Assembly: GCA_001898385.1 (NCBI GenBank)
Contig: MKTT01000089.1
Coordinates: 1,285 to 65,284 of the forward strand
Length of the DNA: 64,000 nt
Direction of reading: 5' to 3'
From: Planctomycetales bacterium 71-10
Lineage (GTDB): Bacteria > Planctomycetota > Planctomycetia > Isosphaerales > Isosphaeraceae
Both the position numbers and the translations under genes were made by a program. Below are positions 1 through 9,335 of the stretch, one piece after another (the stretch's first letter is position 1; every line of letters begins with the position of its first letter). Under the pieces are notes generated by a model. It saw only the letters and a list, made by a program, of their open reading frames with translations. It made no database searches and was not told where the DNA came from.

Positions 1-8
1 CTCCCGGG

Positions 9-860
9 TCAGATGAGCGGCTCGTCCTTGTCGGTGGTGATCCGCACGTCCAGCCGGCTCATCAGGCGCTTCAGGGCCTCCTCCTTGGAGCTGATGAACA
101 GGACGTTGTCCAGGATGATCGCCCGGTCGATGTTCGGCACCCGCAGCACCAGCCGACCGGCCCCCAGCAGCATGTACTCCAGGACGTCCGGGATCTCCTT
201 GTCGAACTTCAGGTTCATCGTCGGGTACCGCTCCAGGTCGCTGAGCGGGCCGTGGTGGTGCAGGATCTCGTTGGGCATGATCTCCCAGTAGTCCAGCCAC
301 CGCGTGACGTACACGATGGCCAGCACGGTCATGACCATCAGGAAATACATCAGGTAGAACCCGGCGTTGGCGAAGGTGTAGATCGACCCCAGCAGGGTGT
401 TGATCGGCCGAAGCAGGTCGAGGTCGAAGTACGACCCCAGCCAGAGCACGAAGAACGTGCCGAACAGCACCGCCAGGATGATCCCGATCAGTTCGAAACG
501 CGGGAAGTCCAGGCCCATCACCACCAGGTTGAACCCGAGCATCACCAGGAACAGCACCCCCAGCAGGTTCTGGGGCGTGTTGAACCGCTCGCGGCGGGTC
601 ATCGGCGCGTCGGGGGCGCCGGTCGCGGGGACGGCCGGGTCGGCCGCCTTGGCCCCGGCCGCCACCGTGTCGGGCCCGACGCTGGGGTCGTACGCCTTGT
701 GCGGCAGCATGTACATCGTCACGGCGCAGAACAGGGCGACGACGGCCGACGGGAAGATGTAGATGACCTTGGGCCACATGAAGACCTTGATGCCCTTGTC
801 GCGGCCTCGGACCGCCGGGGCTGAGGTCGAGGGCTCGGGACTCTTCGCGTCTGTGGACAT
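9..860 (-). CDS. Multi-pass membrane protein of unknown function (283 aa)
   Basis: I do not recognise a characterised family. The protein has a short polar N-terminus, a hydrophobic segment near residues 30-52 (VIYIFPSAVVALFCAVTMYM), a Pro/Ala-rich linker, then three more hydrophobic stretches around residues 95-115, 120-145 and 160-185. A cytosolic-looking C-terminal domain of about 90 residues follows (EIMPNEILHHHGPL through ITTDKDEPLI). The open frame extends further upstream, but that part is low-complexity Arg/Pro/Gly typical of GC-rich non-coding DNA, so I chose the ATG at 860. It is divergent from the secreted protein starting at 1232 and reads towards the window edge, so any operon partner lies outside. 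Confidence 0.75.
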   Translation of the reverse strand: MSTDAKSPEPSTSAPAVRGRDKGIKVFMWPKVIYIFPSAVVALFCAVTMYMLPHKAYDPSVGPDTVAAGAKAADPAVPATGAPDAPMTRRERFNTPQNLLGVLFLVMLGFNLVVMGLDFPRFELIGIILAVLFGTFFVLWLGSYFDLDLLRPINTLLGSIYTFANAGFYLMYFLMVMTVLAIVYVTRWLDYWEIMPNEILHHHGPLSDLERYPTMNLKFDKEIPDVLEYMLLGAGRLVLRVPNIDRAIILDNVLFISSKEEALKRLMSRLDVRITTDKDEPLI

Positions 861-1231
861 GTGTTGAAGGCTCCATACGGCGAGGTCGGGGCGCCGGGCG
901 CGGGCCGCCGGACGTCGGCGGCGGGGCGGCCTGGGCCGGCCAGCGAAGATCGTAACTCCCGCGGCGGGTAGGGTAAAGACTCCGCCCCGCCCTCCGGGCC
1001 CGGGGCCGAGCCCGGTAGCTGTTCGTCGCGCGGGCCCCGATTCTTGGCGCCCGCCCGGCCGATCTTGGCCTCGGCCGGCATCCAGCCAAGCGAATCCCGT
1101 GCCCACCCGTCGCGTTGCATTCACGCAACATCGCGGCCCGGACCGTTGAGGGGGGCCGATCCGCGGGCTAGCCTTGGGATGTGGCCGGACGTAACGTCCG
1201 CCCTCCCTTGGTATCTCGGAAAGGTCGCCCC
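861..1231. other. 371-nt divergent intergenic region, no gene seen
   Basis: This region separates two divergently transcribed genes and must hold both promoters. It is GC-rich; open frames across it have the Arg/Pro/Gly composition of shadow frames. I see no convincing -10/-35 pair, repeat or RNA gene. Confidence 0.5.
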
Positions 1232-1795
1232 ATGACGAGTCTGCTTCGGAAGTCGGCGGCAGCGACCGCCGGCGCGGCCCTGTTCGCATTCGCCCTCGCC
1301 GCCCTCGCCCCCCCGATCGACGCCCAGGAGGCCCCGGCCGCCAAGGCGAAGGCGAAGGCCAAGACCTCGAAGAAGGCCCCCCCCAAGAAGGCCGACGAGG
1401 CCGAGGACGAGCCGGAGGCCAGGTCGTCCCGCACGGCTCCCCCGGACGCCTCCCATCGCGTCCCCATGCACTTCGGCGGCCTGGGCCTCAGCGACGAGCA
1501 GAAGGAGTCCATCTACGCCGCCGAGGCCAAGTACCAGCCCCAGATCCAGGAGCTGGAGCGCAAGGCCGACGCCCTCCGCGAGCGCCTAATGGTCGAGTGC
1601 GAGGACGTCCTGACCGCCCCCCAGAAGAAGGCCCTCGCCGAGGCCCGCTCGTCCGCCGCCGAGCGCCGCAAGTCGGCCGCCGCCCGCCGCAAGGCCGACG
1701 CCGAGGCCGAGGAGGAGCCCGAGGCGAAGGAGGAGGAGAAGCCCGCCGCGAAGAAGAAGGTGGAGTCGACGCGGAAGCCCGCCACCATCGACTGA
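1232..1795 (+). CDS. Secreted Lys/Ala/Glu-rich protein, Spy/LTXXQ-like
   Basis: A 187-aa protein with an N-terminal Sec-type signal (hydrophobic AAATAGAALFAFALAALAPP, then an IDAQEA cleavage-like site). Next comes a low-complexity Lys/Ala/Glu stretch, then a helical core near residues 80-135: GLSDEQKESIYAAEAKYQPQ, a run of heptad-like Glu/Lys/Leu, and VLTAPQKKALAEA. The two 'L-(S/T)-x-x-Q-K' elements resemble the LTXXQ motif of Spy/CpxP-type periplasmic helical proteins. The C-terminus is strongly charged (alternating Glu and Lys/Ala blocks). I infer a periplasmic, possibly chaperone-like or nucleic-acid/polyanion-binding role; the family link is weak. ATG 1232 was chosen because it begins the signal peptide. 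Confidence 0.7.
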   Translation: MTSLLRKSAAATAGAALFAFALAALAPPIDAQEAPAAKAKAKAKTSKKAPPKKADEAEDEPEARSSRTAPPDASHRVPMHFGGLGLSDEQKESIYAAEAKYQPQIQELERKADALRERLMVECEDVLTAPQKKALAEARSSAAERRKSAAARRKADAEAEEEPEAKEEEKPAAKKKVESTRKPATID

Positions 1796-1905
1796 CCTCC
1801 CCGGCCCTCGCGAAGGCCCCCGCGGCCCGTGGCGGCTGAACGGCCCGGCGTGGTACAATCGTCACGCCGGACCGCCCGCCCACGAGCCCACCGGAGGCCA
1901 GCCGC

Positions 1906-4347
1906 ATGCGACCCCGGGCCCGACGCGCCGCCGCGATCCTGGCCGCCCTGCTGGGGCTGGCCCCGTCCCCCGTCCGCGCGGGCGAGGACGCGGAGCCGAT
2001 GGCCCTCTTCGAAGCCTACTGCTTCGACTGCCACGCGAACGGCGCCCGCAAGGGGGGGCTCGCGCTGGACGAGTTGCTCGGCCGGGGCGGGGACGCGGGC
2101 GCGGAGTGGGGCCCGGTCTGGAAGATCGTCCGCCACGAGTTCATGCCCCCCGCCGACGCCGACCGGCCCACCGACGCCGAGCGTCGGGAGATGGCTCGCT
2201 GGATCGAGCGCGAGGCGTTCCATATCGACGAGGCCAGGCCCGACCCCGGCCGCGTCACCATCCGCCGCCTCAACCGGATGGAGTACCACCACACCGTCCG
2301 CGACCTCTTCGGGATCGACCTCGACATCGCCCGGGAGGTCCCTCCCGACGACACGGCCTTCGGCTTCGACAACATCGGCGACGCCCTGACCCTCTCGCCG
2401 GCCCTGCTCGAAACGTACCTGAACCTGGCCGAGAAGGTCGTCGCGAACGTCGTCGCGACAGACGGCCCCCGCCGCCCCCGCTTCGAGCTGGACCCGCGGC
2501 GGTTCCGCAATTCCAGGCTCGACGACGGCCGCGTCGAGCAGGTCGCCCAGGTCGAGCTGAAGCACGCCGGCCGCCACCGCGCCGAGGTCCAGTTCCGCCT
2601 GGGCGGCTTCCGGGCCTCGACCGGCGACTACGACGTCGCGATGGACTTCGGCGGGACCAGGCTCGCCGAGCAGGCCGTGAACGACGGCGGCGAGAAGACC
2701 TACGTCCTCGGCGGCGAGGTCGACCTGCCCGCCGGCAAGCACGCCCTGACCCTGACCACCACGCCCAAGGGGGGAGGCGATCGCGGGCGATCGCTGACCC
2801 TCTTCCCGAGGGGGAGCGTCGTCGGCCCGCTGGACGGCGACGTCTTCGAGTACCCCGAGACCCACCGCCGCGTCTTCTTCGACGGCCCCGCGCCCGAGGA
2901 CCCGGCGGCCCGCCGCGCCTACGCGAAGGCGATCCTGGCCCGCGTCGCCGACCGCGCCTTCCGCCGCCCCGCCGGCGAGGCGACCGTCGACCGCCTGGCC
3001 GACATCGCGACGGAGGGGGGCTCGTTCGAGGCCGGCGTCGCGCGGGCGATCGCCGCGGTCCTCAGCTCGCCCCGGTTCTTCTACCGGGCCGAACTCCAGC
3101 CCAACCCGGACGAGCCCGCGGAGGTCCGACCGCTCGACGATTATGCCCTGGCGTCGCGGCTCTCGTACCTCCTCTGGCTCAGCCTCCCCGACGAGGAGCT
3201 GGCCCGCCTCGCGGCCGAGGGGAAGCTCCGCGACGACGTCCCCGGCCAACTCCGCCGCATGCTGGCCGACCCGAAGTCGGACCGGTTCTTCGAGGACTTC
3301 GCCGGCCAGTGGCTGCGGACGCGGAACATCCTCCTCGCGCCGATCAACCAGCGCGACCTGGGCCGGATCGACCCCCTCCGCTTCCCCATGAAGCGCGAGA
3401 CGGAGATGCTCTTCGAGCACGTCGCCCGCAAGGGCCGCGACCTGGTCGAGCTGCTGACGGCCGACTACTCGTTCCTCAACCAGCGGCTCGCCGAGCACTA
3501 CGGGGTGGAGGGCGTCCGGGGCGACGAGATGCGGCTGGTGAAGCTCCCGCCCGAGAGCCGCCGCGGCGGCCTGCTCACGCACGGCAGCCTCCTGATCTCC
3601 ACGTCCAACCCCGGCCGGACCTCGCCCGTGAAGCGAGGCGTCTTCGTGCTGGAGAACCTGCTGGGGAAGGAGGTCCCGCCGCCCCCGCCGGACGTCGGCG
3701 ACCTGGACGACGCCCGGGTGGACGGCCGCCGGCCGCGGACGCTCCGCGAGCAGCTGGCCGCGCATCGCGAGCAGGCGTCGTGCGCCTCGTGCCACGCCCA
3801 CTTCGACCCGGTCGGCCTGGCGATGGAGAACTACGACCACCTCGGCCGCTGGCGCGACAAGGAGCGGAGCGGCGAGCCCGTCGACGCCACGGCGACCCTC
3901 GTCACCGGCGAGGCCGTCGCGGGCGCGACGGAGCTGGAGAAGGCCCTGGCCGCTCGGCCCGAGGTCTTCTACCGCTGCGTCGCCGAGAAGCTGCTGACCT
4001 ACGCCCTGGGCCGCGGCCTGGATCCGGCCGACGCGCCGGCCGTCGAAACGATCGTGGCGAAGACCGCGGCGGGCGGGGGTTCGTTCCTGGCGATGCTGTC
4101 GGCCGTCGTCGACAGCGTCCCGTTCCGGTCCCGCCGGGGCGACTCCGGCGAGGCCGTCGCCGCGGGCCGGTCCGACCGCTTCCAGCCCCCGCCCCCCGAG
4201 CGTCGCGGCGCTGCGGGCAGGAGCCTTGCCGCGGCCGAGCGCCGGGCGAAGCTCGAAGCGGAGGAGCGGGAGCGTGAAGCCCAGCAGGCGGGGGCCGGCC
4301 GGTCGTCGGCCCCCGAGGCCGCAAGCCCGGGGGAGGACCGACCGTGA
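1906..4347 (+). CDS. Exported DUF1592/DUF1588 haem-domain protein
   Basis: An 813-aa exported protein with the multi-domain order typical of planctomycete DUF1587-DUF1595-DUF1592-DUF1588-DUF1585 proteins. After a signal peptide (about 1-25) there is a CxxCH haem-c motif (C39, C42, H43; CFDCH), then the DUF1587 signature RRLNRMEYHHTVRDLFGID near 120. Later come the DUF1588 element GGLLTHGSLLISTSNPGRTS, a second CxxCH (C626, C629, H630; CASCHAHFDP) and the DUF1585 end. The last 70 residues are a charged low-complexity tail. GGAGG lies 8 nt before ATG 1906. The stop overlaps the GTG of the DUF1552 gene by 4 nt, so the two are translationally coupled. Such pairs are proposed to act in extracytoplasmic polymer oxidation; the substrate is unknown. 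Confidence 0.9.
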   Translation: MRPRARRAAAILAALLGLAPSPVRAGEDAEPMALFEAYCFDCHANGARKGGLALDELLGRGGDAGAEWGPVWKIVRHEFMPPADADRPTDAERREMARWIEREAFHIDEARPDPGRVTIRRLNRMEYHHTVRDLFGIDLDIAREVPPDDTAFGFDNIGDALTLSPALLETYLNLAEKVVANVVATDGPRRPRFELDPRRFRNSRLDDGRVEQVAQVELKHAGRHRAEVQFRLGGFRASTGDYDVAMDFGGTRLAEQAVNDGGEKTYVLGGEVDLPAGKHALTLTTTPKGGGDRGRSLTLFPRGSVVGPLDGDVFEYPETHRRVFFDGPAPEDPAARRAYAKAILARVADRAFRRPAGEATVDRLADIATEGGSFEAGVARAIAAVLSSPRFFYRAELQPNPDEPAEVRPLDDYALASRLSYLLWLSLPDEELARLAAEGKLRDDVPGQLRRMLADPKSDRFFEDFAGQWLRTRNILLAPINQRDLGRIDPLRFPMKRETEMLFEHVARKGRDLVELLTADYSFLNQRLAEHYGVEGVRGDEMRLVKLPPESRRGGLLTHGSLLISTSNPGRTSPVKRGVFVLENLLGKEVPPPPPDVGDLDDARVDGRRPRTLREQLAAHREQASCASCHAHFDPVGLAMENYDHLGRWRDKERSGEPVDATATLVTGEAVAGATELEKALAARPEVFYRCVAEKLLTYALGRGLDPADAPAVETIVAKTAAGGGSFLAMLSAVVDSVPFRSRRGDSGEAVAAGRSDRFQPPPPERRGAAGRSLAAAERRAKLEAEEREREAQQAGAGRSSAPEAASPGEDRP

Positions 4348-5711
4348 GCCGTCGAATCGCATCGCACGGGGCCAGCCGTCGCGCCTTCCTGCGCGGCCTG
4401 GGCGTCTGCGTCGCCCTGCCGACCCTGGAGTCCTTCGGCCCCGCGCGGGCCCTCGCCGCCGCGGCCCGGCCGGGCGAGACGGCGTCGGGCATGCCGCTGC
4501 GCATGGGCTTCGTGGCCTTCCCCAACGGCTCCAACTACGAGCGCTGGAAGCCGAAGGGGGAAGGGCGCGACTACACGCCCAACGAGACGTTCGCCCCCAT
4601 GGCGGCGCTCCGCGAGAAGTTCCAGATCATCACCAACCTGGCCCACGACGCGGCCAACGACTGGGGCGACGGCCCCGGCGACCACGCCCGCTCCGGTGCC
4701 ACCTTCCTCACCGGGGCCCACGCCTGGAAGGCCCGCGGGGCCCAGCTCCGGCTGGGGATCTCGGTCGACCAGGTCGCCGCGGCGCAGGTCGGCGGGATGA
4801 CGCGGATCGACTCGCTCCAGCTCGGCACCGAGTCGTCCAAACTCTATGGGGCGTGCGACACCGGCTACGCCTGCGCCTACCAGTACAACCTCTCGTGGGC
4901 CTCCGCGACGACCCCGCTCCCCCCGGAGCCCAACCCGCGCGTCCTCTTCGAGAAGCTGTTCGGCGGCGTCCCCGGCCCGGACCGCGAGGCGGCCCTGCGA
5001 CGCCGGATGGAAGGCCGCAAGAGCGTGCTCGACTTCGTCCTGGAGGACGCCCGCAGCCTGCGGAAGTCGCTGGGCCGGAACGACCGCGCCAAGGTCGACG
5101 AGTACCTGGCGGGCGTCCGTAAGCTGGAGGAGCAGATCCAGAAGCACGAGCGGTTCCGCCTGCCCGACGCCCCGCTCGCCCCGCCGGCCGGCATCCCCGA
5201 GGGCCACGGCGAGCACGTCGACCTGATGTACGACCTGATGGCCATCGCCTTCCAGACCGACTCCACCCGCGTCGTCAGCTTCTGCGTCGCCCCCGAGGGG
5301 AGCAACCGCCCGCTCCCCGAGCTGAACATCACCGAGGGCCACCACTACCTGACCCACCACGCCGGCGACGTCGAGAAGCGGAAGAAGGTGGGGATCATCG
5401 AGCGCTGGTACATGGAGCGGTTCGCCCGCTTCCTGGCGAAGCTCGACGCCATGCAGGACGCCGACGGCTCGACGGTGCTGGACAACGCGATGATCGTCTA
5501 CGGCTGCGCCATCGGCGACGGCAACCGCCACAACCACGACCAGCTCCCGGTGGCCCTCGCCGGCCGCGGCGGCGGCACGCTCAACCCCGGCCGCCACGTC
5601 CTGCTCCGCGACGCCGCCCCCATGACGAATCTCTACGCCGCGATGCTCGACCGCATGGGCGTTCGCGCCGAGCGCGTCGGCGACAGCACCGGCCGGCTGG
5701 AAGACATCTGA
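4344..5711 (+). CDS. Tat-exported DUF1552 family protein
   Basis: A 455-aa protein with a twin-arginine signal (SRRAFLRGLGVCVALPTLES) followed by a DUF1552-type body: MGFVAFPNGSNYERWKPKGE, the HDAANDWGDGPGDHARSGATFL region, and NHDQLPVALAGRGGGTLNPGR near the C-terminus. The family belongs to the alkaline-phosphatase-like fold group related to DUF1501, but no catalytic residue can be assigned by eye. It starts with GTG inside the stop of the upstream DUF1592 gene (4-nt overlap), so the two proteins are probably made together and act together outside the cytoplasm. Tat export implies folding, perhaps with metal, before transport. Confidence 0.9.
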   Translation: MSRRIASHGASRRAFLRGLGVCVALPTLESFGPARALAAAARPGETASGMPLRMGFVAFPNGSNYERWKPKGEGRDYTPNETFAPMAALREKFQIITNLAHDAANDWGDGPGDHARSGATFLTGAHAWKARGAQLRLGISVDQVAAAQVGGMTRIDSLQLGTESSKLYGACDTGYACAYQYNLSWASATTPLPPEPNPRVLFEKLFGGVPGPDREAALRRRMEGRKSVLDFVLEDARSLRKSLGRNDRAKVDEYLAGVRKLEEQIQKHERFRLPDAPLAPPAGIPEGHGEHVDLMYDLMAIAFQTDSTRVVSFCVAPEGSNRPLPELNITEGHHYLTHHAGDVEKRKKVGIIERWYMERFARFLAKLDAMQDADGSTVLDNAMIVYGCAIGDGNRHNHDQLPVALAGRGGGTLNPGRHVLLRDAAPMTNLYAAMLDRMGVRAERVGDSTGRLEDI

Positions 5712-5725
5712 GCGGAAGCACACCC

Positions 5726-6421
5726 ATGCCGACGCCCCGCGAAACGGTCGACCGTCGCCGCCTGGTCGTCAGCTCGGCGGCCACGCTGGCCATCATGGTC
5801 CTGGCCCTGTTCGTCCCCGCGGGGACGTGGGCGTGGCCCCGGGGCTGGCTGTTCCTCGGCGTGATGCTCGCGTCCACGGTCGCGGCGGGGCTCTACCTCC
5901 GGAAAGCCAACCCGGACGTGATCGCCGCGCGGACGAACCGCCACGAGGGGACCAAGCGCTGGGACCTCTGGATGGTCTCCGCGCTGCTCGCCCTGATGAC
6001 GGCGATCCTCCCCGTGGCGGCCCTGGACGACGCCCGCTTCCACTGGTCGCTCGTGCCGTGGGGCGTTTGCGCGGCCGGCTACGTCGCGGCGCTCGCCGGG
6101 CTGGCGGGGACGTTCTGGGCGGAGGCCGTCAACCGCTTCTTCGAGCCGACCGTCCGGATCCAGGCCGACCGGGGGCAGGTCGTGGTCGACTCCGGCCCGT
6201 ACGCGATCGTCCGCCACCCGGGCTACGCCTTCGCGTTCCTCCTGGTCCTGGGCATGCCGCTGGCGCTCGGGTCGTACTGGGCCCTCGTCCCCGCGGCGGC
6301 CTGCTGCATCGTCCTGGTCGCGCGGACGGTCCTGGAGGACCGGACCTTGCAAGCCGAATTGCCGGGCTACGCCGAGTACGCCCGGCGCGTGCGGCATCGC
6401 CTGATCCCCGGCGTGTGGTGA
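5726..6421 (+). CDS. Isoprenylcysteine carboxyl methyltransferase-like membrane protein
   Basis: A 231-aa integral membrane protein with five or so hydrophobic segments. The conserved C-terminal core is GPYAIVRHPGYAFAFLLVLG, then GSYWALVPAAACCIVLVART and LEDRTLQAELPGYAEYARRV, the signature of the bacterial ICMT/PEMT (NnrU-like) methyltransferase superfamily. These enzymes transfer a methyl group from SAM at the membrane; most bacterial members have no known substrate. It lies 14 nt after the DUF1552 gene and may be the third gene of that operon, although its function gives no obvious link. Confidence 0.85.
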   Translation: MPTPRETVDRRRLVVSSAATLAIMVLALFVPAGTWAWPRGWLFLGVMLASTVAAGLYLRKANPDVIAARTNRHEGTKRWDLWMVSALLALMTAILPVAALDDARFHWSLVPWGVCAAGYVAALAGLAGTFWAEAVNRFFEPTVRIQADRGQVVVDSGPYAIVRHPGYAFAFLLVLGMPLALGSYWALVPAAACCIVLVARTVLEDRTLQAELPGYAEYARRVRHRLIPGVW

Positions 6422-6719
6422 CCCTGGCCGGCCCCGTCGGGACGGATTCCGACTCTGCTGAGGCGGGTCGATCAGTTCTGCCATGGCTGGGTGGGTGGAG
6501 CGAGGTTGAGACCGAAGTCCGTACTTTCTCTCCCGCGCGCCGCTGCGAGTGCCGACCGAGACGAAATCTTAACGTAACCCAATCTTTCCTTGGACTTAGA
6601 CAGCGGCCTCACGTCCAATGGAGGTCGTGGAGACCATGGGCCCGGGGGCGAATCCCAATCGGGGAAAGCCTGAAAAGATCGGGCCGGCACTGTTCCGACT
6701 CAACCTTGCGAGGTGGCAC
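6422..6719. other. 298-nt intergenic region, presumed promoter region
   Basis: No gene is supported here. An AT-richer patch around 6565-6600 (AATCTTAACGTAACCC, then CTTGGACTTAGACA) stands out from the GC-rich background about 120-150 nt before the adaptor gene and may carry its promoter, but no clear hexamer pair can be assigned. Confidence 0.35.
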
Positions 6720-7754
6720 ATGAAAACCTCATGCGTCCTTGCCGCCGTATTCGTGTCGGCCTCCGTCAACCACTGCGCCCGGGCCCAGGCGTCCCCGGGC
6801 GAGCCCCAGAAGATCACGGTCGCCACCGCCGAGCCGAAGTCCTCGACCATCACCGAGCGCTACGCCTGCCGGGTCGAATCGCTGCGGAACATCGAGGTCC
6901 GGGCCCCGGACGAGGGATACGTGCAGGAGATCGTCGTCAAGGAGGGGCAGTCGGTGAAGAAGGGCGACGTGCTGATCCGGCTCACGTCGGTCCTCCGCCA
7001 TGCGAGGCTGGACGCCGAGCGGGCCGATGTGCAGGTGGCCCAGCTCGAGTACGAGAACGCCAAGGATCTGTTCGAGAAGAAGTCGGTCTCGGAGCGGGAG
7101 GTCCAGCTCCACGCGGCCAAGCTGGCCAAGGCGAAGGCCAAGGCGGACGCGGCCAGGGCCGAGTTGGAACTCGGCACCGTCAGGGCGCCTTTCGACGGGT
7201 CGGTGGGGCGGATGCAGAGGCAGTCGGGCACCTTCGTCCTGAAGGGAGAGGCCCTGACGACCTTGTCCGACAACAGCACGATGCGGGCCTATTTCAAGGT
7301 GCCCGAGACCCGCTACCTGGAATACGTTGCCTCCGCGGGCCGCGAGAAGGGCGATCCCAGGATCGAGCTCGTGCTGGCCAACGGCGAGCATTACCAGCAC
7401 GCCGGGAAGCTCGACGGGATCGACGGCGTGTTCGACGACGAAACCGGGACCATCGCATTCCGCGCCGATTTCCCGAACCCGGACGGGCTCTTGCGCCAAG
7501 GCCAGAGCGGCACGGTCTCACTCGGCACCACGCTCAAGGACGCGATCGTCATCCCTCAACGATCGACGATCGAGGCCGCGAACAGCCGGTGCGTCTACGT
7601 GGTCGGCGAAGACGGCGTGGCGCATCTGCGTGAGATCGTGGTCCAGGCCGAACTGGACGACCAATTCGTCCTGAAGTCGGGCCTGATCGCGGGCGAGAAG
7701 TTCGTGCTCGACGGGGTGAGGGGGGCTACTGACGGAGGCAAGGTCGAGGAGTAG
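6720..7754 (+). CDS. HlyD/RND-type periplasmic adaptor (membrane fusion protein)
   Basis: A 344-aa protein with a signal peptide (MKTSCVLAAVFVSASVNHCA, ARAQA cleavage-like site). The first half-lipoyl domain contains APDEGYVQEIVVKEGQSVKK. A coiled-coil hairpin follows (about residues 95-160, Ala/Glu/Lys-rich heptads), then the second lipoyl half ELGTVRAPFDGSVGRMQRQS and a beta-barrel region (MRAYFKVPETRYLEYV). This is the order of AcrA/MexA-like adaptors that bridge an inner-membrane pump to an outer-membrane channel. The start was set at 6720, where the signal peptide begins. Oddly, no RND or ABC permease and no TolC-like gene follow; the next gene is an aldo/keto reductase. The adaptor is an orphan or its pump is encoded elsewhere. 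Confidence 0.85.
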   Translation: MKTSCVLAAVFVSASVNHCARAQASPGEPQKITVATAEPKSSTITERYACRVESLRNIEVRAPDEGYVQEIVVKEGQSVKKGDVLIRLTSVLRHARLDAERADVQVAQLEYENAKDLFEKKSVSEREVQLHAAKLAKAKAKADAARAELELGTVRAPFDGSVGRMQRQSGTFVLKGEALTTLSDNSTMRAYFKVPETRYLEYVASAGREKGDPRIELVLANGEHYQHAGKLDGIDGVFDDETGTIAFRADFPNPDGLLRQGQSGTVSLGTTLKDAIVIPQRSTIEAANSRCVYVVGEDGVAHLREIVVQAELDDQFVLKSGLIAGEKFVLDGVRGATDGGKVEE

Positions 7755-8022
7755 AAGTCCCGAGCGGACCCCGGTTTTGAGACCACTCGACCGGTCATCC
7801 TCCGGTCGTCCGGGATTTGGGGGCGGCCAGGAAGAAGCCTCGCGGCGGCAGGCCGAAGGCGTCGGCGGGTCGACGACCGTGAAGGCCCTGCTGATCGACG
7901 CCTCGCTCTACTGAGGTCCTGCTGCCGAGAGCGATCCGTGCGACGCTGGCCCGCCGCGTCGGGACCGGATACGATGCCCGGATCGCTCACCCAACTCAAC
8001 TCCCCAACCGAGGAGCACCGCC
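7755..8022. other. Intergenic region with a possible gene-start remnant
   Basis: 268 nt without an intact gene. A short in-frame GTG segment ending at 7914 would encode VKALLIDASLY and then stops. The first residues resemble the beginnings of some planctomycete glycosyltransferase/radical-SAM proteins, but the match is only about ten residues. Nothing else is recognisable. Confidence 0.3.
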
Positions 8023-9003
8023 ATGGACCTCTCGCGTCGCCAGTTCATCCAGGCCGCGGCCGTCGGGGCCGCCGTCGCGCCGGGGTTGGGGGCGGGGGCC
8101 GCGGTCGCGGCGGGGACGCTGCCGAAGCGGCCGTTCGGCAAGACGGGGCTGGAGATCTCGATCCTGGGGTTCGGCTCCGGCAGCCGGTTCCTCATGTACA
8201 AGGACGACGACGAGGCCCTCGCCGCGCTGACGAAGGCGCTGGAGTTGGGGATCACCTACATCGACACGGCCCACAACTACGGGAACGGCAAGAGCGAGGA
8301 GCGCATCGGCAAGATCCTGCCGCAGTGGCGCGACAAGGTCACGGTCGCCACCAAGCTCGCGGGGCGGAGCGGCGACGAGGCCAGGCGGCAGCTCGAACTC
8401 AGCCTCAAGCGGCTGAACACCGACCACCTCGACGTCGTCCACATCCACGCCCTGTCCGGGCCGGAAGACCTGGCGAAGATCGAGGCCCCGGACGGCGTCC
8501 TGAAGGCTTTGTACAAGGCGCGCGACGAGAAGGTCGTCCGCGCCGTGGGGATCAGCTGCCACGCCGCGCCGGCGACCCTGAAGACGGCCCTGGAGCGGCA
8601 CGACTTCGACGCGACCCAGATGGCCCTGAACGCCGCCATGGCCCGCATGGCCGACGGCAAGGGGGGCATGAAGGCCACGCCGATGGGCCATGAGGGCTTC
8701 GAGGAGCAGGCGCTCCCCGTGGCGGTGAAGAAGGGGCTGGGGATCATCGCGATGAAGGTCTTCGCCCAGGAGCAGATCCTCGCCGACGCGCCCGTGGAGA
8801 AGCTGCTGGCCTACTCGCTGTCGCTGCCGGTCAGCCTGGCGAGCCTCGGCATGCCGAAGCCGGAGCACATCGAGCGCAACATCGAATTGGCCCGCGCCTT
8901 CGTCCCGATGCCCGACGACGAGCGCCGGCGCCTGAGCGACTCCATCGCCACGGCCCGCAAGGCGGCGGTCGTCGAGTTCTTCCGCGACCACCTCGACGCC
9001 TGA
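8023..9003 (+). CDS. Tat-exported aldo/keto reductase
   Basis: A 326-aa protein with a twin-arginine signal (SRRQFIQAAAVGAAVAPGLG) followed by an aldo/keto reductase barrel. The catalytic tetrad is visible: D81 and Y86 in YIDTAHNYGNGKSEERIG, K111 in VTVATKLAG, H142 in LDVVHIHAL. The usual strand-1 element FGKTGLEISILGFGSG is also present. Family members use NADPH to reduce carbonyls. Tat export of a nicotinamide-dependent enzyme implies that it carries its cofactor out bound and folded, or acts in the planctomycete periplasm. Upstream is the orphan adaptor (268-nt gap); downstream is a tiny convergent gene. Confidence 0.9.
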   Translation: MDLSRRQFIQAAAVGAAVAPGLGAGAAVAAGTLPKRPFGKTGLEISILGFGSGSRFLMYKDDDEALAALTKALELGITYIDTAHNYGNGKSEERIGKILPQWRDKVTVATKLAGRSGDEARRQLELSLKRLNTDHLDVVHIHALSGPEDLAKIEAPDGVLKALYKARDEKVVRAVGISCHAAPATLKTALERHDFDATQMALNAAMARMADGKGGMKATPMGHEGFEEQALPVAVKKGLGIIAMKVFAQEQILADAPVEKLLAYSLSLPVSLASLGMPKPEHIERNIELARAFVPMPDDERRRLSDSIATARKAAVVEFFRDHLDA

Positions 9004-9013
9004 CGTCCGACGC

Positions 9014-9157
9014 TCACGCGATCCTACGGGCGACGGCCCGGGCGAGCGTCCAGGCCCCGAACAGGGTCGTCGCGACGGCCAGCGTCACGGCCTTGGCCGG
9101 CGATTCCGATGCATCCGCCGTCGCCGCCAGGATCCCCCCCGCGAGCGCGATCGACAT
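9014..9157 (-). CDS. Small single-span membrane protein (47 aa), tentative
   Basis: A 47-residue frame beginning MSIALAGGILAATADASESP with one hydrophobic segment (AVTLAVATTLFGAWTLARAV) and a basic end (ARRIA). AGGGAG lies about 8 nt before ATG 9157 on the minus strand, which is the main reason to accept it. A longer start at 9241 would add residues with no signal or hydrophobicity. It ends 10 nt from the stop of the convergent aldo/keto reductase. No family is recognised; it could still be a chance frame. Confidence 0.4.
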   Translation of the reverse strand: MSIALAGGILAATADASESPAKAVTLAVATTLFGAWTLARAVARRIA

Positions 9158-9335
9158 GGGCCCGTCTCCCTTCGGATCGATCCTAAGAAATTCAGTGCGA
9201 CATGTGTCGTAGAGTGTCGCCCGGGGCCGCGCGTCCGTCAAGGGTCGACCGGGCGGATCGGCGAGGATTTCCCGGCGCGTCGCGGCCGGGATTCCGTCTT
9301 AACGGGTGGCGGGAAGACGCCGGAGGGATGGCGCG

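Noticed and set aside
1513-4362. 949-aa open frame antisense to the DUF1592 gene
   Set aside because: Shadow frame; no motif, and it would cover two well-supported genes.
7881-7914. Possible truncated gene beginning VKALLIDASLY
   Set aside because: Only eleven codons with a weak resemblance; too short to call a pseudogene.
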